14,761 nucleotides of DNA from an uncultured Lachnospira sp. Its GTDB lineage: Bacteria > Bacillota > Clostridia > Lachnospirales > Lachnospiraceae. The DNA lies in NCBI GenBank assembly GCA_934358235.1, contig CAKRKK010000044.1:1-14761 (forward strand), read 5' to 3'. Both the position numbers and the translations under genes were made by a program. This document shows positions 7,146 through 14,761 of the stretch, one piece after another; the stretch's first letter is position 1; every line of letters begins with the position of its first letter. The notes under the pieces are model-generated. The model searched no databases, was not told where the DNA came from, and was given only the letters and a program-made list of their open reading frames with translations.

Positions 7146-10133
7146 ATGAATATATATGAATATCTTAATATCAATGAACAAAGAAAACGGATTCTTATAG
7201 TGCCGGATATGGGAAAGGAACAACTGCTGTTTAGCAGATATGAGTCAGAAAACAAGAAAATGGTTCGGAATGTAGTGTGTATGACCTTACATCAGGCTGC
7301 AGAACATATATACATTTATGAACAGTCAGAAGCAGGTTATGAAATGGAATATGCATTGCCTGATAATAAGCAGTCCATGATGATATTCAGGGATGTCCTG
7401 CTTAATAATATAGCTAAGCTTAAGTATTTTACTGCGGAAAATATGCTTAATATGGCAACTGTTAAAGATATATATGAGAAGGTGCAGCTTGTAAGAGGCA
7501 ATGGATGGTCAGAGGGTAAGGTGCCGGCAGATAGTGAGAGAATAAGTGATATCAGGTATCTTATAGATAAATATGAGGAACAGCTTGACAATAAGAAGCT
7601 TATGGATGAGGTGGGCTTATATAGATACGTGTGTAAGCTGATTGATAGCTGGAAGGATAAGGAAAAAGAACTATATTGCGCACTTGGCGCATCAGTAGCA
7701 TATCTTAAAGAGGTCATTGAGAATTATTCAGCAATTGAGCGTAAGCTGTTAATGAAGCTTATAACAGGAAAAGATAACCAGGTGGATATGTTTCCTGATA
7801 GTATAATGGCGAAGGATATAGCAGAAAAGAAACCTAAGGCTATATTTTATAAGGGATATGGCTCTTATAATGAAGCCTGTTATGTAGCTAATGATATACT
7901 TGAAAAGAAGCTGGAGCTTGGAAGCGTTGAGCTTATATACAGTTCATCAGAACAGCTTCCATACATAATTGCAGGTCTTAGTGGCAATGGAATAAGAATA
8001 AATATTACATCAGATTATCCGGCGGCTGACAATGAATATATAAGTCTTGTAAGAAGAATTATTGACTGGGCAAAGGAGGATTATTCTGAGAAGGCTTTAG
8101 AACATATATTAGCAAGCTCTGTTATATGTGCTAAAGCAGTAGCTAACGATTATATTCTTAAAGCACGTAATAGAAGAAATAATAGCTTTATACTTGGCTG
8201 GGGATATGAGCGTAACATACAGTTTATAGAAAATGAGAGCAGACAGCCTAAGGAAGAGAGTATATATGACATAAAAGCCCTGCTTGATATTCATAATTCA
8301 CTACTGGATATATTTGGAGAGCAGTTTGAGGAAGGTGGACAGATAAGCCGGAGGGAATATGACAAAGTACAGCCGGTAACTGTATATAGAAAGCTTGTTG
8401 ATTTCGTTGCTGCGTATACATATAAGGGAAAAGAGTATTCAGAGGCAGTCAGCAGCCTTTATAAAATAACAGAGATTATGGAATATGAAAGCAGGGAATT
8501 ACCTCTGGCAGAAGCACTAGAGCTTATAAAAGAATTTATAAGCGATATAACTATGTCAGATAAGGCATCCTCTGCTGCTGTTAATGTGCATCGCCTTAAT
8601 GACTGGACTGTGCTTGAAAGACCTTATGTATATATGACAGGCTTATCATTAAAGGATATGCAGGGGAATACAATGGAATCGCCAGTTCTGCATGATAATG
8701 AGCTGGAGGAGTTTTTAGGTGAGGGATATAAGCCAACTATAAAAAATGTAAGCAGGCTGCGTGAAAAAAATATATATAGGACATTATATACATTTGCAGG
8801 CAGAGAGATTACATTCGGATATTCCTTTTACGATACAGTAGGCTTCTGCGAAAGTAATGCATCTAACCTTTACAGGGAATTGCTTTTAGTACTTAGTGAT
8901 AAGAAAATAGAGCAACTGCCAGAATTCGTATATGGAAACCCTTGTGAGGCTGTTATGGTGGCTGCTGATGAAGGCAATGCTGCTGATGAAGGCAATGCTT
9001 CTGATGGAGGTATTGTTTCTGATGTGGAAAAAGCTAAAGAGCCTGTAAGACTTAAAACAAGTAACAGTACACTTGAGGTACTGTTAGACTGTCCAAAAAG
9101 GTATGCTTACAGAAGAATTCTTAATATACCAGATAATGAATACAATGAAATAGATTATTCTGGCTGGCTGGACGCAAGATTGACAGGCTCCTTCTTTCAT
9201 GAGATAGCAGAAAAATATGTTAAAGAAAAGCTTATAAAATCATCAGAATATGAGCCTGATGAGCTTGTGGATGAGGCTCTTATAAGGGATATAGCTGATA
9301 AAATAAAGAAAAGAATGCTAAAAGAGGTTCCAGTTGCTTTCGATAAGCTTGCTGATAAGAAAACAGAGGAGCTTATAGAATATGCAGTATTGTATTTTGC
9401 GCAGTTACATAAGGAATTAAAGCAGACTGGCTGGCAGGTGCTTATGGCTGAACAGCCCTTTGAGGCAGCTAAATATAAGGTCAGGACATATGATGATGTG
9501 GAATATGACTTTAGCATTGATGGAATAATAGATAGAATTGATTATTATGTATCAGCAGATGAAAAGAAAGTATATCTTCGCATATCAGACTATAAAACAG
9601 GCAGAAAGTCATCAAAACAGGCGGAAAACAGTCTTGGAAAGCTTTTACAGTATACAGTATATGATAAGGCATTAATGGAATCAGGCTGTTATAAGGATGA
9701 ATACAACAATGATACGCTGCTTAATTATATCAAAAAATGTGTTGCCGGGCTTCAGAAAAATCCGCAGATGGAGGAATGGGAATATGTCTTTGAGAGCTTC
9801 AGATATGTATTTCCTATGGAAAGAAAGGATACAGAGCCATTGATCATAACAGCGGATGAGATTGAGGGAATCAATCTGTCAAGGCTTAAGACAATACTTA
9901 CAGCTATAAATAGATATAAGGAATATCCGGATCATATTGATTTATATAATTATGTAAGACAGTACAAAGAATCCTATGAAGCAGACGATATCTGGCTTGA
10001 AGCATTGAATAATGCTATGGATAAATTCGATTCAAAGGGAAACTATGTAGGTATTAATCCTGATGAAATCAGTCATTGCCGTTATTGTGAATATCAGAAT
10101 CTGTGTGAAAGAAGAAAGGCTGGTGAGCTATAA
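7146..10133 (+). CDS. addB: AddB/RexB-like subunit of the AddAB ATP-dependent helicase-nuclease
   Basis: This 995-residue protein is the second subunit of the double-strand-break end-processing complex that prepares DNA for RecA. The C-terminal RecB-type nuclease has GIIDRID with Asp796 and ISDYKTG with Asp815 and Lys817, followed by a Gln-Tyr pair in LLQYTVY. Cys649 (in DCPKRYAY) together with Cys978, Cys981 and Cys987 (C-x2-C-x5-C) reproduces the spacing of the AddB iron-sulfur staple. The N-terminus starts at a strand matching the LVPD region of Bacillus AddB, so the Walker A loop that should precede it is absent, as I recall for RexB-type proteins. It is also shorter than Bacillus AddB (about 1,160 residues). 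A low-complexity linker with 6-residue repeats lies at about 606-627. AAGGGG is about 9 nt before the ATG. The stop overlaps the addA start. Confidence 0.87.
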   Translation: MNIYEYLNINEQRKRILIVPDMGKEQLLFSRYESENKKMVRNVVCMTLHQAAEHIYIYEQSEAGYEMEYALPDNKQSMMIFRDVLLNNIAKLKYFTAENMLNMATVKDIYEKVQLVRGNGWSEGKVPADSERISDIRYLIDKYEEQLDNKKLMDEVGLYRYVCKLIDSWKDKEKELYCALGASVAYLKEVIENYSAIERKLLMKLITGKDNQVDMFPDSIMAKDIAEKKPKAIFYKGYGSYNEACYVANDILEKKLELGSVELIYSSSEQLPYIIAGLSGNGIRINITSDYPAADNEYISLVRRIIDWAKEDYSEKALEHILASSVICAKAVANDYILKARNRRNNSFILGWGYERNIQFIENESRQPKEESIYDIKALLDIHNSLLDIFGEQFEEGGQISRREYDKVQPVTVYRKLVDFVAAYTYKGKEYSEAVSSLYKITEIMEYESRELPLAEALELIKEFISDITMSDKASSAAVNVHRLNDWTVLERPYVYMTGLSLKDMQGNTMESPVLHDNELEEFLGEGYKPTIKNVSRLREKNIYRTLYTFAGREITFGYSFYDTVGFCESNASNLYRELLLVLSDKKIEQLPEFVYGNPCEAVMVAADEGNAADEGNASDGGIVSDVEKAKEPVRLKTSNSTLEVLLDCPKRYAYRRILNIPDNEYNEIDYSGWLDARLTGSFFHEIAEKYVKEKLIKSSEYEPDELVDEALIRDIADKIKKRMLKEVPVAFDKLADKKTEELIEYAVLYFAQLHKELKQTGWQVLMAEQPFEAAKYKVRTYDDVEYDFSIDGIIDRIDYYVSADEKKVYLRISDYKTGRKSSKQAENSLGKLLQYTVYDKALMESGCYKDEYNNDTLLNYIKKCVAGLQKNPQMEEWEYVFESFRYVFPMERKDTEPLIITADEIEGINLSRLKTILTAINRYKEYPDHIDLYNYVRQYKESYEADDIWLEALNNAMDKFDSKGNYVGINPDEISHCRYCEYQNLCERRKAGEL
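8961..9026 (+). repeat. In-frame 18-bp tandem repeat in the AddB linker
   Basis: Two identical 18-bp units (8961-8978 and 8979-8996) encode AADEGN. A degenerate third unit (8997-9014, ASDGGI) and a partial fourth (9015-9026, VSDV) follow. The repeat lies just before the first iron-sulfur cysteine, in an acidic and probably flexible linker between the inactive-helicase part and the nuclease domain. Copy number changes would keep the frame. Confidence 0.85.
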
Positions 10134-13100
10134 TGAATACTAAAGAAAAGCATATAAGGGAGGCTCTTGGACTAAAGCTGCCAAAGGAGGGCTTTAAGAA
10201 TTATAGCGTCAAAGCCGGTGCTGGTGGTGGAAAGACTACAATGCTTAGTGGACGTATATGCCAGCAGCTTCTTATGGGAACACCTATTGAGGAATTCGTT
10301 ATAATAACATATACCAATGCTGCGGCCGCTGAGTTAAGGGAAAAGGTTACCAATGCCCTAAGAAGGATAATAGAAGAGAAAAGTGTGACCAGCAAGGAGC
10401 TTGACAGGGCAGTAAATGCTCTGGATAATATTGAGCTTATGCAGATTTCAACCATACATGCCTTCCTGCTAAGACTGCTAAAGGAGAATTCCTTTGAAAG
10501 TGGTGTTGTGATGGATGCAGTAATGCTTGATTCACAGGAGGAGCAGCTTAGGAAGAAAAAGTTCTTTGATAAGTGGTATGAGGAAAACTTTGATAAGGTT
10601 GAACAGCTAGGTGATATGTGGGTTCGTAAAAATAAAAGTGGAGGAAAGGCAGTAGACCATAAACGCGATGTTATAGAGAATATGTTCTATGATATGGCAA
10701 ATATCAGGGAAGATGTTGTATATAGCGTAACAGATGCCACGAAACAGACAGAGCAGGAGGCTGCAAAGTATATAGCTGTCTGGGAACCACATATTAAACG
10801 TCTTGTAACAAAAATTAAGGATAACTGGCCGGATAATAAGGATGGAACGAAGAAAAAGCTTAATAAAGCTGCAGAAGAAATAGTTGAGGCAGCACAATAT
10901 ATTAATTCACCAGCCATTAATTTAACACAGATAGAAAAGGCACTTAATTTATCTAAGGCTGTAGAAGCTGTAAAGGTTATAACAGACGAGGATAAGAGTA
11001 TATATAACCGGGTTAAAACAGCAGATATTCCAGAGCTGTATAATGAGCTGAATTCGATAAGAAGCATTATTCCAGAGGATGAATATGAAAGAAGCTTTGA
11101 GGTATATAAGGAATATATTGACAACGCAGCAAAGACTGCAAAAACAGGTGCTTACGTGACCTTGATATGCGGGGAATATCATATATTTACAGACAGCGAT
11201 GCAGGTAAAATATCGAATGATGATATATTATACAGGGCTGATAAGATGTTAAGGTCGCATAGAGAGGTTCTTGACAAGCTAAGAAGAAGCTATTCTAAAA
11301 TATATGTAGATGAATTTCAGGATACAACAAGATTACAATCAGGAATTATTCTTATGCTGTCTGAAAAGCCGGGTTCAGAGCCGGAAACTAAAGAGCTTGA
11401 GGAGGATAAGCTGCTTATAGTAGGCGATCCAAAGCAATCAATATATCGTTTTACAGGTGCAGAAAAGCGCATATATGATAATGTTGATGCAGTTTTTCAG
11501 GAAAAGCCGGATAATCTGGCAGAATCTGTGCAGCTTGATAGCAATTTCAGGTCTAATTCAGATATTGTAAGCTGGGTAAATAATTGTTTTTCATCAATTA
11601 TGGGCAGCTCTTATACGCCTATGGAAACAGACTGGGATATTAAGGAAAAAGAAGCACTGCATGGAGTGTATAAGTATGATGAGCCTGTGGATGCCGAAGG
11701 TAATCCTGTAAAATATGACAGGAGCTGTGATGTTGCTGAGGTTACAGAGCTTGTAAGACAGCTTGTAAATAATACAGCCTGCTTTATAGAGGAGCCTGTA
11801 AGACTTCCAGATGGGACATATGATAAACCACAGCTAAGAAGCATAAGATATTCAGATATAATGATTATATGCAGAAATGCGGTGAATATTACAAAATATG
11901 TGGACAGATTCGCAGAAATGGGTATTCCTGTTAATGTGCAGGGAAAGTTCTATATATCAGGGGATGTTGTGCTTAAGAATTATAAGCTGCTGGTAGATTA
12001 TTTTGCGGATTATAAGAATAAAAATAAACGAATTGCCGCGCTGCAGATAGTAAAAGGCGTGGATGCTACATGTACGGATGAGGCAGTAATAAAAGAAACA
12101 CAGGACTGGCTTAGAAATAAAAGAAAGTACTTTATAGATAATAATATGGGAACAGCGGCTATTGCACAATATCTTATGGTACACGAGGAGCTTTTCGTTC
12201 CAAAGAATCATAAGATTGCAGTTGAGGGAGTAAGAGCGTATAGGATAAGGCTTCATCAGATGGTAGAAACCTGCCTTGCAAGGAATAATGGTGATTTAAG
12301 CGACTATGCGCAGTTACTTGATAATTATATCAATTCTGAGGTTAAAAGGGAAATTCCACTTGAAAGCAATGAGAATGCTATACGTCTTATGAATGCACAT
12401 CAGTCAAAGGGACTTACGGCTAATGTTGTAATAATAGCAGACAGAAGCTCAAAGGAAATGGTCAGATTCTCAAGCTTCAGGAAAAATGGAAGCTTTTATC
12501 CGGCAGCAGCCTATAAGGTATCAGCAATTTCTGCACCAGAGTATTTCCCAGCATATGGCTCTGACAGACAGCTTATGCATCAGGCTGTTGAAGATGAACT
12601 TAAGGAAGCCTGCAGACTTCAGTATGTTGCGGCTACAAGAGCAGCACATGCACTTATTATTATGCCAGCTATTAATAATGCTGCCTGGTTTACAGATAAT
12701 GCATACACAGGTTATAACGAAGAGAGTATTAATAAATGGCTCAATAGAAGAAAAAATGATAATACAGAGTATGAGCTTGTAAAGTGTGAGCAGGCTGTCA
12801 GGGAAAACAGCATAAGACTTGAGCAGCTAAGCAGCAATGCAGAACAGACTGATATAAACAGCCTTTCTGGAGTAAGGTGCATAAGCATAACACCAAGTGG
12901 ACTAGAAGAGCTGGAAAGTGTTACAGGCTACTCAGTAACAGATGAATGGTATAGTAAGGAAGAACGTCCTTCTGGCAATGTGTTTGGCGATGTTATGCAT
13001 AGGGCTTATCAGCTTATATTTGAAAGAATCAGCTATATCAGTAATACTGATAAAACAGAAGGTGAAAAGCTGATAGAACGTGCTGTTAATCAGGCGGTTG

Positions 13101-13579
13101 CAGAGAAAAAGGCAGATTTCAGGTCACAGGATAGTCCACAGAAGTTTAAGGAGTTTCTTTGTGGCAGGCTTAATGCTTATTACGATAAGGTAATAAGAAG
13201 GATTGCGGATGAGGCAGTAGAGCTATATCCGGAATATGCATTTTCATTCTATGTATCAGATGAAGAACGAAACAGCTTTATAGAAAAGTTCAGTGATTAT
13301 CTGAAGCTTACTGATGAGGAATCCAAAAAAACAGAACCCCAAAAAACAGACAAGCTTATATGGATTAACGGACAGGCAGATCTTGTTGTTAAGAAAAAGG
13401 ATGGCAGCATCAAGATTTATGATTATAAGTCAGATGCCATGAATGGAAAGCCAGAAGCAGAATATGAAAAGGCACTTAATAAGAAATATGAGGGACAGCT
13501 TGCCTTGTACCAATATGCCCTTAGCAAGGCGTTTGGCGTTGATAAGGTGGATACAGAGCTGATTCATCTGTACATGTAG
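10133..13579 (+). CDS. addA: AddA: ATP-dependent helicase-nuclease subunit A
   Basis: This 1,148-residue protein is the motor subunit of AddAB: a UvrD/SF1A helicase with a C-terminal RecB-like nuclease. Helicase motifs appear in order: Walker A AGAGGGKTT (residues 28-36, Lys34), TYTNAAAAELREKV (59-72), STIHAF (106-111), Walker B DEFQDT (393-398), GDPKQSIYRF (431-440), DSNFRS (469-474), HQSKGLT (756-762) and VAATRA with Arg836. The nuclease carries His956 in GDVMHRAY, Asp1083 in GQADLV, and Asp1097 and Lys1099 in YDYKSD. Length is slightly under Bacillus AddA. Both AddA and AddB have intact nuclease centres, so each strand can probably be cut, as in Bacillus. The ATG overlaps the addB stop as TAATG, a classical coupling arrangement. 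No strong terminator was seen after the stop. Confidence 0.95.
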   Translation: MNTKEKHIREALGLKLPKEGFKNYSVKAGAGGGKTTMLSGRICQQLLMGTPIEEFVIITYTNAAAAELREKVTNALRRIIEEKSVTSKELDRAVNALDNIELMQISTIHAFLLRLLKENSFESGVVMDAVMLDSQEEQLRKKKFFDKWYEENFDKVEQLGDMWVRKNKSGGKAVDHKRDVIENMFYDMANIREDVVYSVTDATKQTEQEAAKYIAVWEPHIKRLVTKIKDNWPDNKDGTKKKLNKAAEEIVEAAQYINSPAINLTQIEKALNLSKAVEAVKVITDEDKSIYNRVKTADIPELYNELNSIRSIIPEDEYERSFEVYKEYIDNAAKTAKTGAYVTLICGEYHIFTDSDAGKISNDDILYRADKMLRSHREVLDKLRRSYSKIYVDEFQDTTRLQSGIILMLSEKPGSEPETKELEEDKLLIVGDPKQSIYRFTGAEKRIYDNVDAVFQEKPDNLAESVQLDSNFRSNSDIVSWVNNCFSSIMGSSYTPMETDWDIKEKEALHGVYKYDEPVDAEGNPVKYDRSCDVAEVTELVRQLVNNTACFIEEPVRLPDGTYDKPQLRSIRYSDIMIICRNAVNITKYVDRFAEMGIPVNVQGKFYISGDVVLKNYKLLVDYFADYKNKNKRIAALQIVKGVDATCTDEAVIKETQDWLRNKRKYFIDNNMGTAAIAQYLMVHEELFVPKNHKIAVEGVRAYRIRLHQMVETCLARNNGDLSDYAQLLDNYINSEVKREIPLESNENAIRLMNAHQSKGLTANVVIIADRSSKEMVRFSSFRKNGSFYPAAAYKVSAISAPEYFPAYGSDRQLMHQAVEDELKEACRLQYVAATRAAHALIIMPAINNAAWFTDNAYTGYNEESINKWLNRRKNDNTEYELVKCEQAVRENSIRLEQLSSNAEQTDINSLSGVRCISITPSGLEELESVTGYSVTDEWYSKEERPSGNVFGDVMHRAYQLIFERISYISNTDKTEGEKLIERAVNQAVAEKKADFRSQDSPQKFKEFLCGRLNAYYDKVIRRIADEAVELYPEYAFSFYVSDEERNSFIEKFSDYLKLTDEESKKTEPQKTDKLIWINGQADLVVKKKDGSIKIYDYKSDAMNGKPEAEYEKALNKKYEGQLALYQYALSKAFGVDKVDTELIHLYM

Positions 13580-13649
13580 GGTAGTGGCAGGAAGTGGCTG
13601 TCAGGAAAAGCTTTAGGTGTTACAAAATATAAAACATTATATTTATTTG
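13580..13649. other. Spacer after addA without a gene
   Basis: This stretch holds no convincing ORF. An AT-rich imperfect inverted repeat (ACAAAATATAA near 13622 against TTATATTTATTTGT near 13637) is present but has no GC stem and no T run, so I do not call it a terminator. No riboswitch-like conserved core was recognised. Confidence 0.5.
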
Positions 13650-13678
13650 TTGAAATATGTAGAAAATAGATATATCAT
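13650..13678 (+). promoter_or_regulatory. Sigma-A type promoter candidate for the AGCS symporter gene
   Basis: TTGAAA (13650-13655) and TATCAT (13673-13678) are separated by exactly 17 bp and match the -35 and -10 consensus at five and four of six positions respectively. Transcription would begin near 13685, leaving a leader of about 45 nt with a ribosome binding site (GGAAAGGTGA, 13711-13720) before the ATG at 13729. Confidence 0.55.
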
Positions 13679-13728
13679 AGGCTATGGCGGCTTTTGATAC
13701 GAAGTCTGCAGGAAAGGTGACTATATAT

Positions 13729-14761
13729 ATGTGGAATTCAATTAATCAGATTCTTACAAGGATCGATAATTTCGTCTGGGGCGTGCCTCTTATGGTGCTT
13801 ATAATAGCAGGTGGAATACTGCTTACAGTACGTCTTGGAGTGCTTCAGATAAGAAAGCTCCCACTTGCATTAAAGTGGATGATAAAGAATGAAGAAGATG
13901 GCGAAGGCGAAATATCAAGCTTCGCAGCTTTATGTACAGCATTAAGTGCCACTATTGGTACAGGTAACATAGTAGGTGTTGCAACCGCAGTATGTGCAGG
14001 TGGACCTGGTGCTTTGTTCTGGATGGTGGTGGCGGCCTTCTTCGGAATGGCAACTAAGTATTCTGAGGGACTGCTGGCTGTTAAATACCGCGTCGTTTCA
14101 GAGGATGGACATAGCTTAGGTGGTCCATTTTATTACATAGAACAGGGAATGGGCAGGAATTGGAAGTGGCTTGCAAAGATATTCGCCTTCTTTGGTGTCT
14201 GTGTAGGTTTATTTGGTATAGGAACCTTTAGTCAGGTGAATGGTATTTCAAGTGCAGTTAATGGTTTCTTCGATGCTGATAATTCACATTGTGTTAACAT
14301 ACCATTTTTAGGTGAATATTCATGGTCTGTTGTTATAGCCTCTTTAGTGCTCGCAGTATGTGTTGCACTTGTTCTTATAGGTGGTGTAAAGAGAATAGCT
14401 AGTGTCAGCCAGGTTGTTGTACCATTTATGGCAATATTGTATGTATTGTTTGTTGCAGTACTTGTTATAACTAATATAACAAAGGTTCCAGAGGCCTTTA
14501 AGATTATTGTAGAAGCAGCATTTTCACCAAAGGCAATAACAGGTGGTGTTGTAGGAAGCATGCTTGTGGCTATGCAGAAGGGTGTAGCAAGAGGTATATT
14601 CTCTAACGAGGCTGGCTTAGGTAGTGCACCAATAGCGGCAGCCGCAGCGCAGACTAAGGAACCTGTACGTCAGGGACTTGTAAGCATGACAGGAACATTC
14701 ATAGATACAATAGTTATATGTACACTTACAGGACTTTCAATAGTTATAACAGGAGCATGGC
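13729..14761 (+). CDS. AGCS-family sodium:alanine/glycine symporter, 3' partial
   Basis: The open frame gives 344 residues and continues past the window; family members are usually about 450-480 residues. It is an integral membrane carrier that imports alanine or glycine with sodium. Family signatures are IDNFVWGVPLMVL at the N-terminus, SATIGTGNIVGVATAV (about residues 76-91), GMATKYSEG, GGPFYYIEQGMG, GTFSQVNG (about 165-172) and SNEAGLGSAPIAAAAAQT (about 290-307). Many hydrophobic helices are visible. GGTGA 8 nt before the ATG supports this start. An in-frame ATG at 13684 would add 15 residues unlike the family and would lie at or before the predicted transcription start. The gene has its own promoter candidate, so it is probably separate from addBA. 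The exact amino acid carried cannot be told from sequence. Confidence 0.93.
   Translation, partial: MWNSINQILTRIDNFVWGVPLMVLIIAGGILLTVRLGVLQIRKLPLALKWMIKNEEDGEGEISSFAALCTALSATIGTGNIVGVATAVCAGGPGALFWMVVAAFFGMATKYSEGLLAVKYRVVSEDGHSLGGPFYYIEQGMGRNWKWLAKIFAFFGVCVGLFGIGTFSQVNGISSAVNGFFDADNSHCVNIPFLGEYSWSVVIASLVLAVCVALVLIGGVKRIASVSQVVVPFMAILYVLFVAVLVITNITKVPEAFKIIVEAAFSPKAITGGVVGSMLVAMQKGVARGIFSNEAGLGSAPIAAAAAQTKEPVRQGLVSMTGTFIDTIVICTLTGLSIVITGAW

Noticed and set aside
10201..11182. Cluster of overlapping reverse-strand ORFs inside addA
   Set aside because: All lie opposite conserved helicase sequence, have hydrophobic low-complexity translations and overlap each other. They are shadow frames.
12486..12782. 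98-residue + strand ORF in another frame within addA
   Set aside because: The addA frame here contains the conserved VAATRA motif. The alternative frame has no family features.
7146..13579. addBA region as a novel defence helicase-nuclease system
   Set aside because: The motif order, the cysteine spacing of the iron-sulfur staple and the one-base gene overlap fit standard AddAB recombination repair. No accessory defence gene is adjacent.
13684..13728. Fifteen-residue extension of the AGCS symporter from ATG 13684
   Set aside because: It begins at or before the predicted transcription start, has no ribosome binding site and does not resemble AGCS N-termini.
13580..13728. Glycine riboswitch upstream of the AGCS gene
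   Set aside because: Such genes are often glycine-riboswitch controlled, but the leader after the promoter is only about 45 nt and I see no conserved glycine aptamer core.

Overview
The window looks like part of a chromosome from an anaerobic low-GC Firmicute, most likely a Clostridia member close to Lachnospiraceae. The basis is the AT-rich composition, heavy use of ATA (Ile) and AGA/AGG (Arg) codons, purine-rich ribosome binding sites, tightly packed or overlapping genes, an AddAB-type rather than RecBCD-type recombination nuclease, and an AGCS amino-acid carrier. The family placement is inference from style and gene order, not from a search. All genes found are on the + strand.

Region 1 (1-7084) is the late part of a cobalamin (vitamin B12) operon. 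In order it carries the 3' part of a cbiA gene fused in frame to cobT, then cobU, cobS, a second and much shorter CobU-like gene, cobC, cbiB and cobQ (cbiP). CbiA and CobQ amidate the corrin ring. CbiB attaches the aminopropanol arm. CobU activates adenosylcobinamide to the GDP form. CobT and CobC turn the lower base into alpha-ribazole, and CobS joins the two halves. Most junctions overlap or are under 40 nt, so translational coupling is likely. The operon start, and any cobalamin riboswitch, lie upstream of the window.

Region 2 (7085-13579) begins with a 61-nt spacer holding a small hairpin, followed by addB and addA overlapping by one base (TAATG). They encode the two subunits of an ATP-dependent helicase-nuclease for double-strand break repair. 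AddA has all the UvrD-type helicase motifs and a C-terminal nuclease. AddB has an intact nuclease core and the four cysteines of the iron-sulfur staple, but its N-terminus lacks a Walker A loop.

Region 3 (13580-14761) is a 149-nt spacer with a good sigma-A type promoter candidate, then the 5' part of an AGCS-family sodium:alanine/glycine symporter gene that runs off the end.

Most of the window is ordinary housekeeping metabolism and repair. The points that deserve a second look are the CbiA-CobT fusion, the pair of CobU-like proteins whose conserved motifs look complementary, the AddB that lacks a P-loop, and two small tandem duplications (one across the cobS stop codon, one in the AddB linker). 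I saw no CRISPR array, insertion sequence, tRNA, rRNA, prophage gene or defence island.
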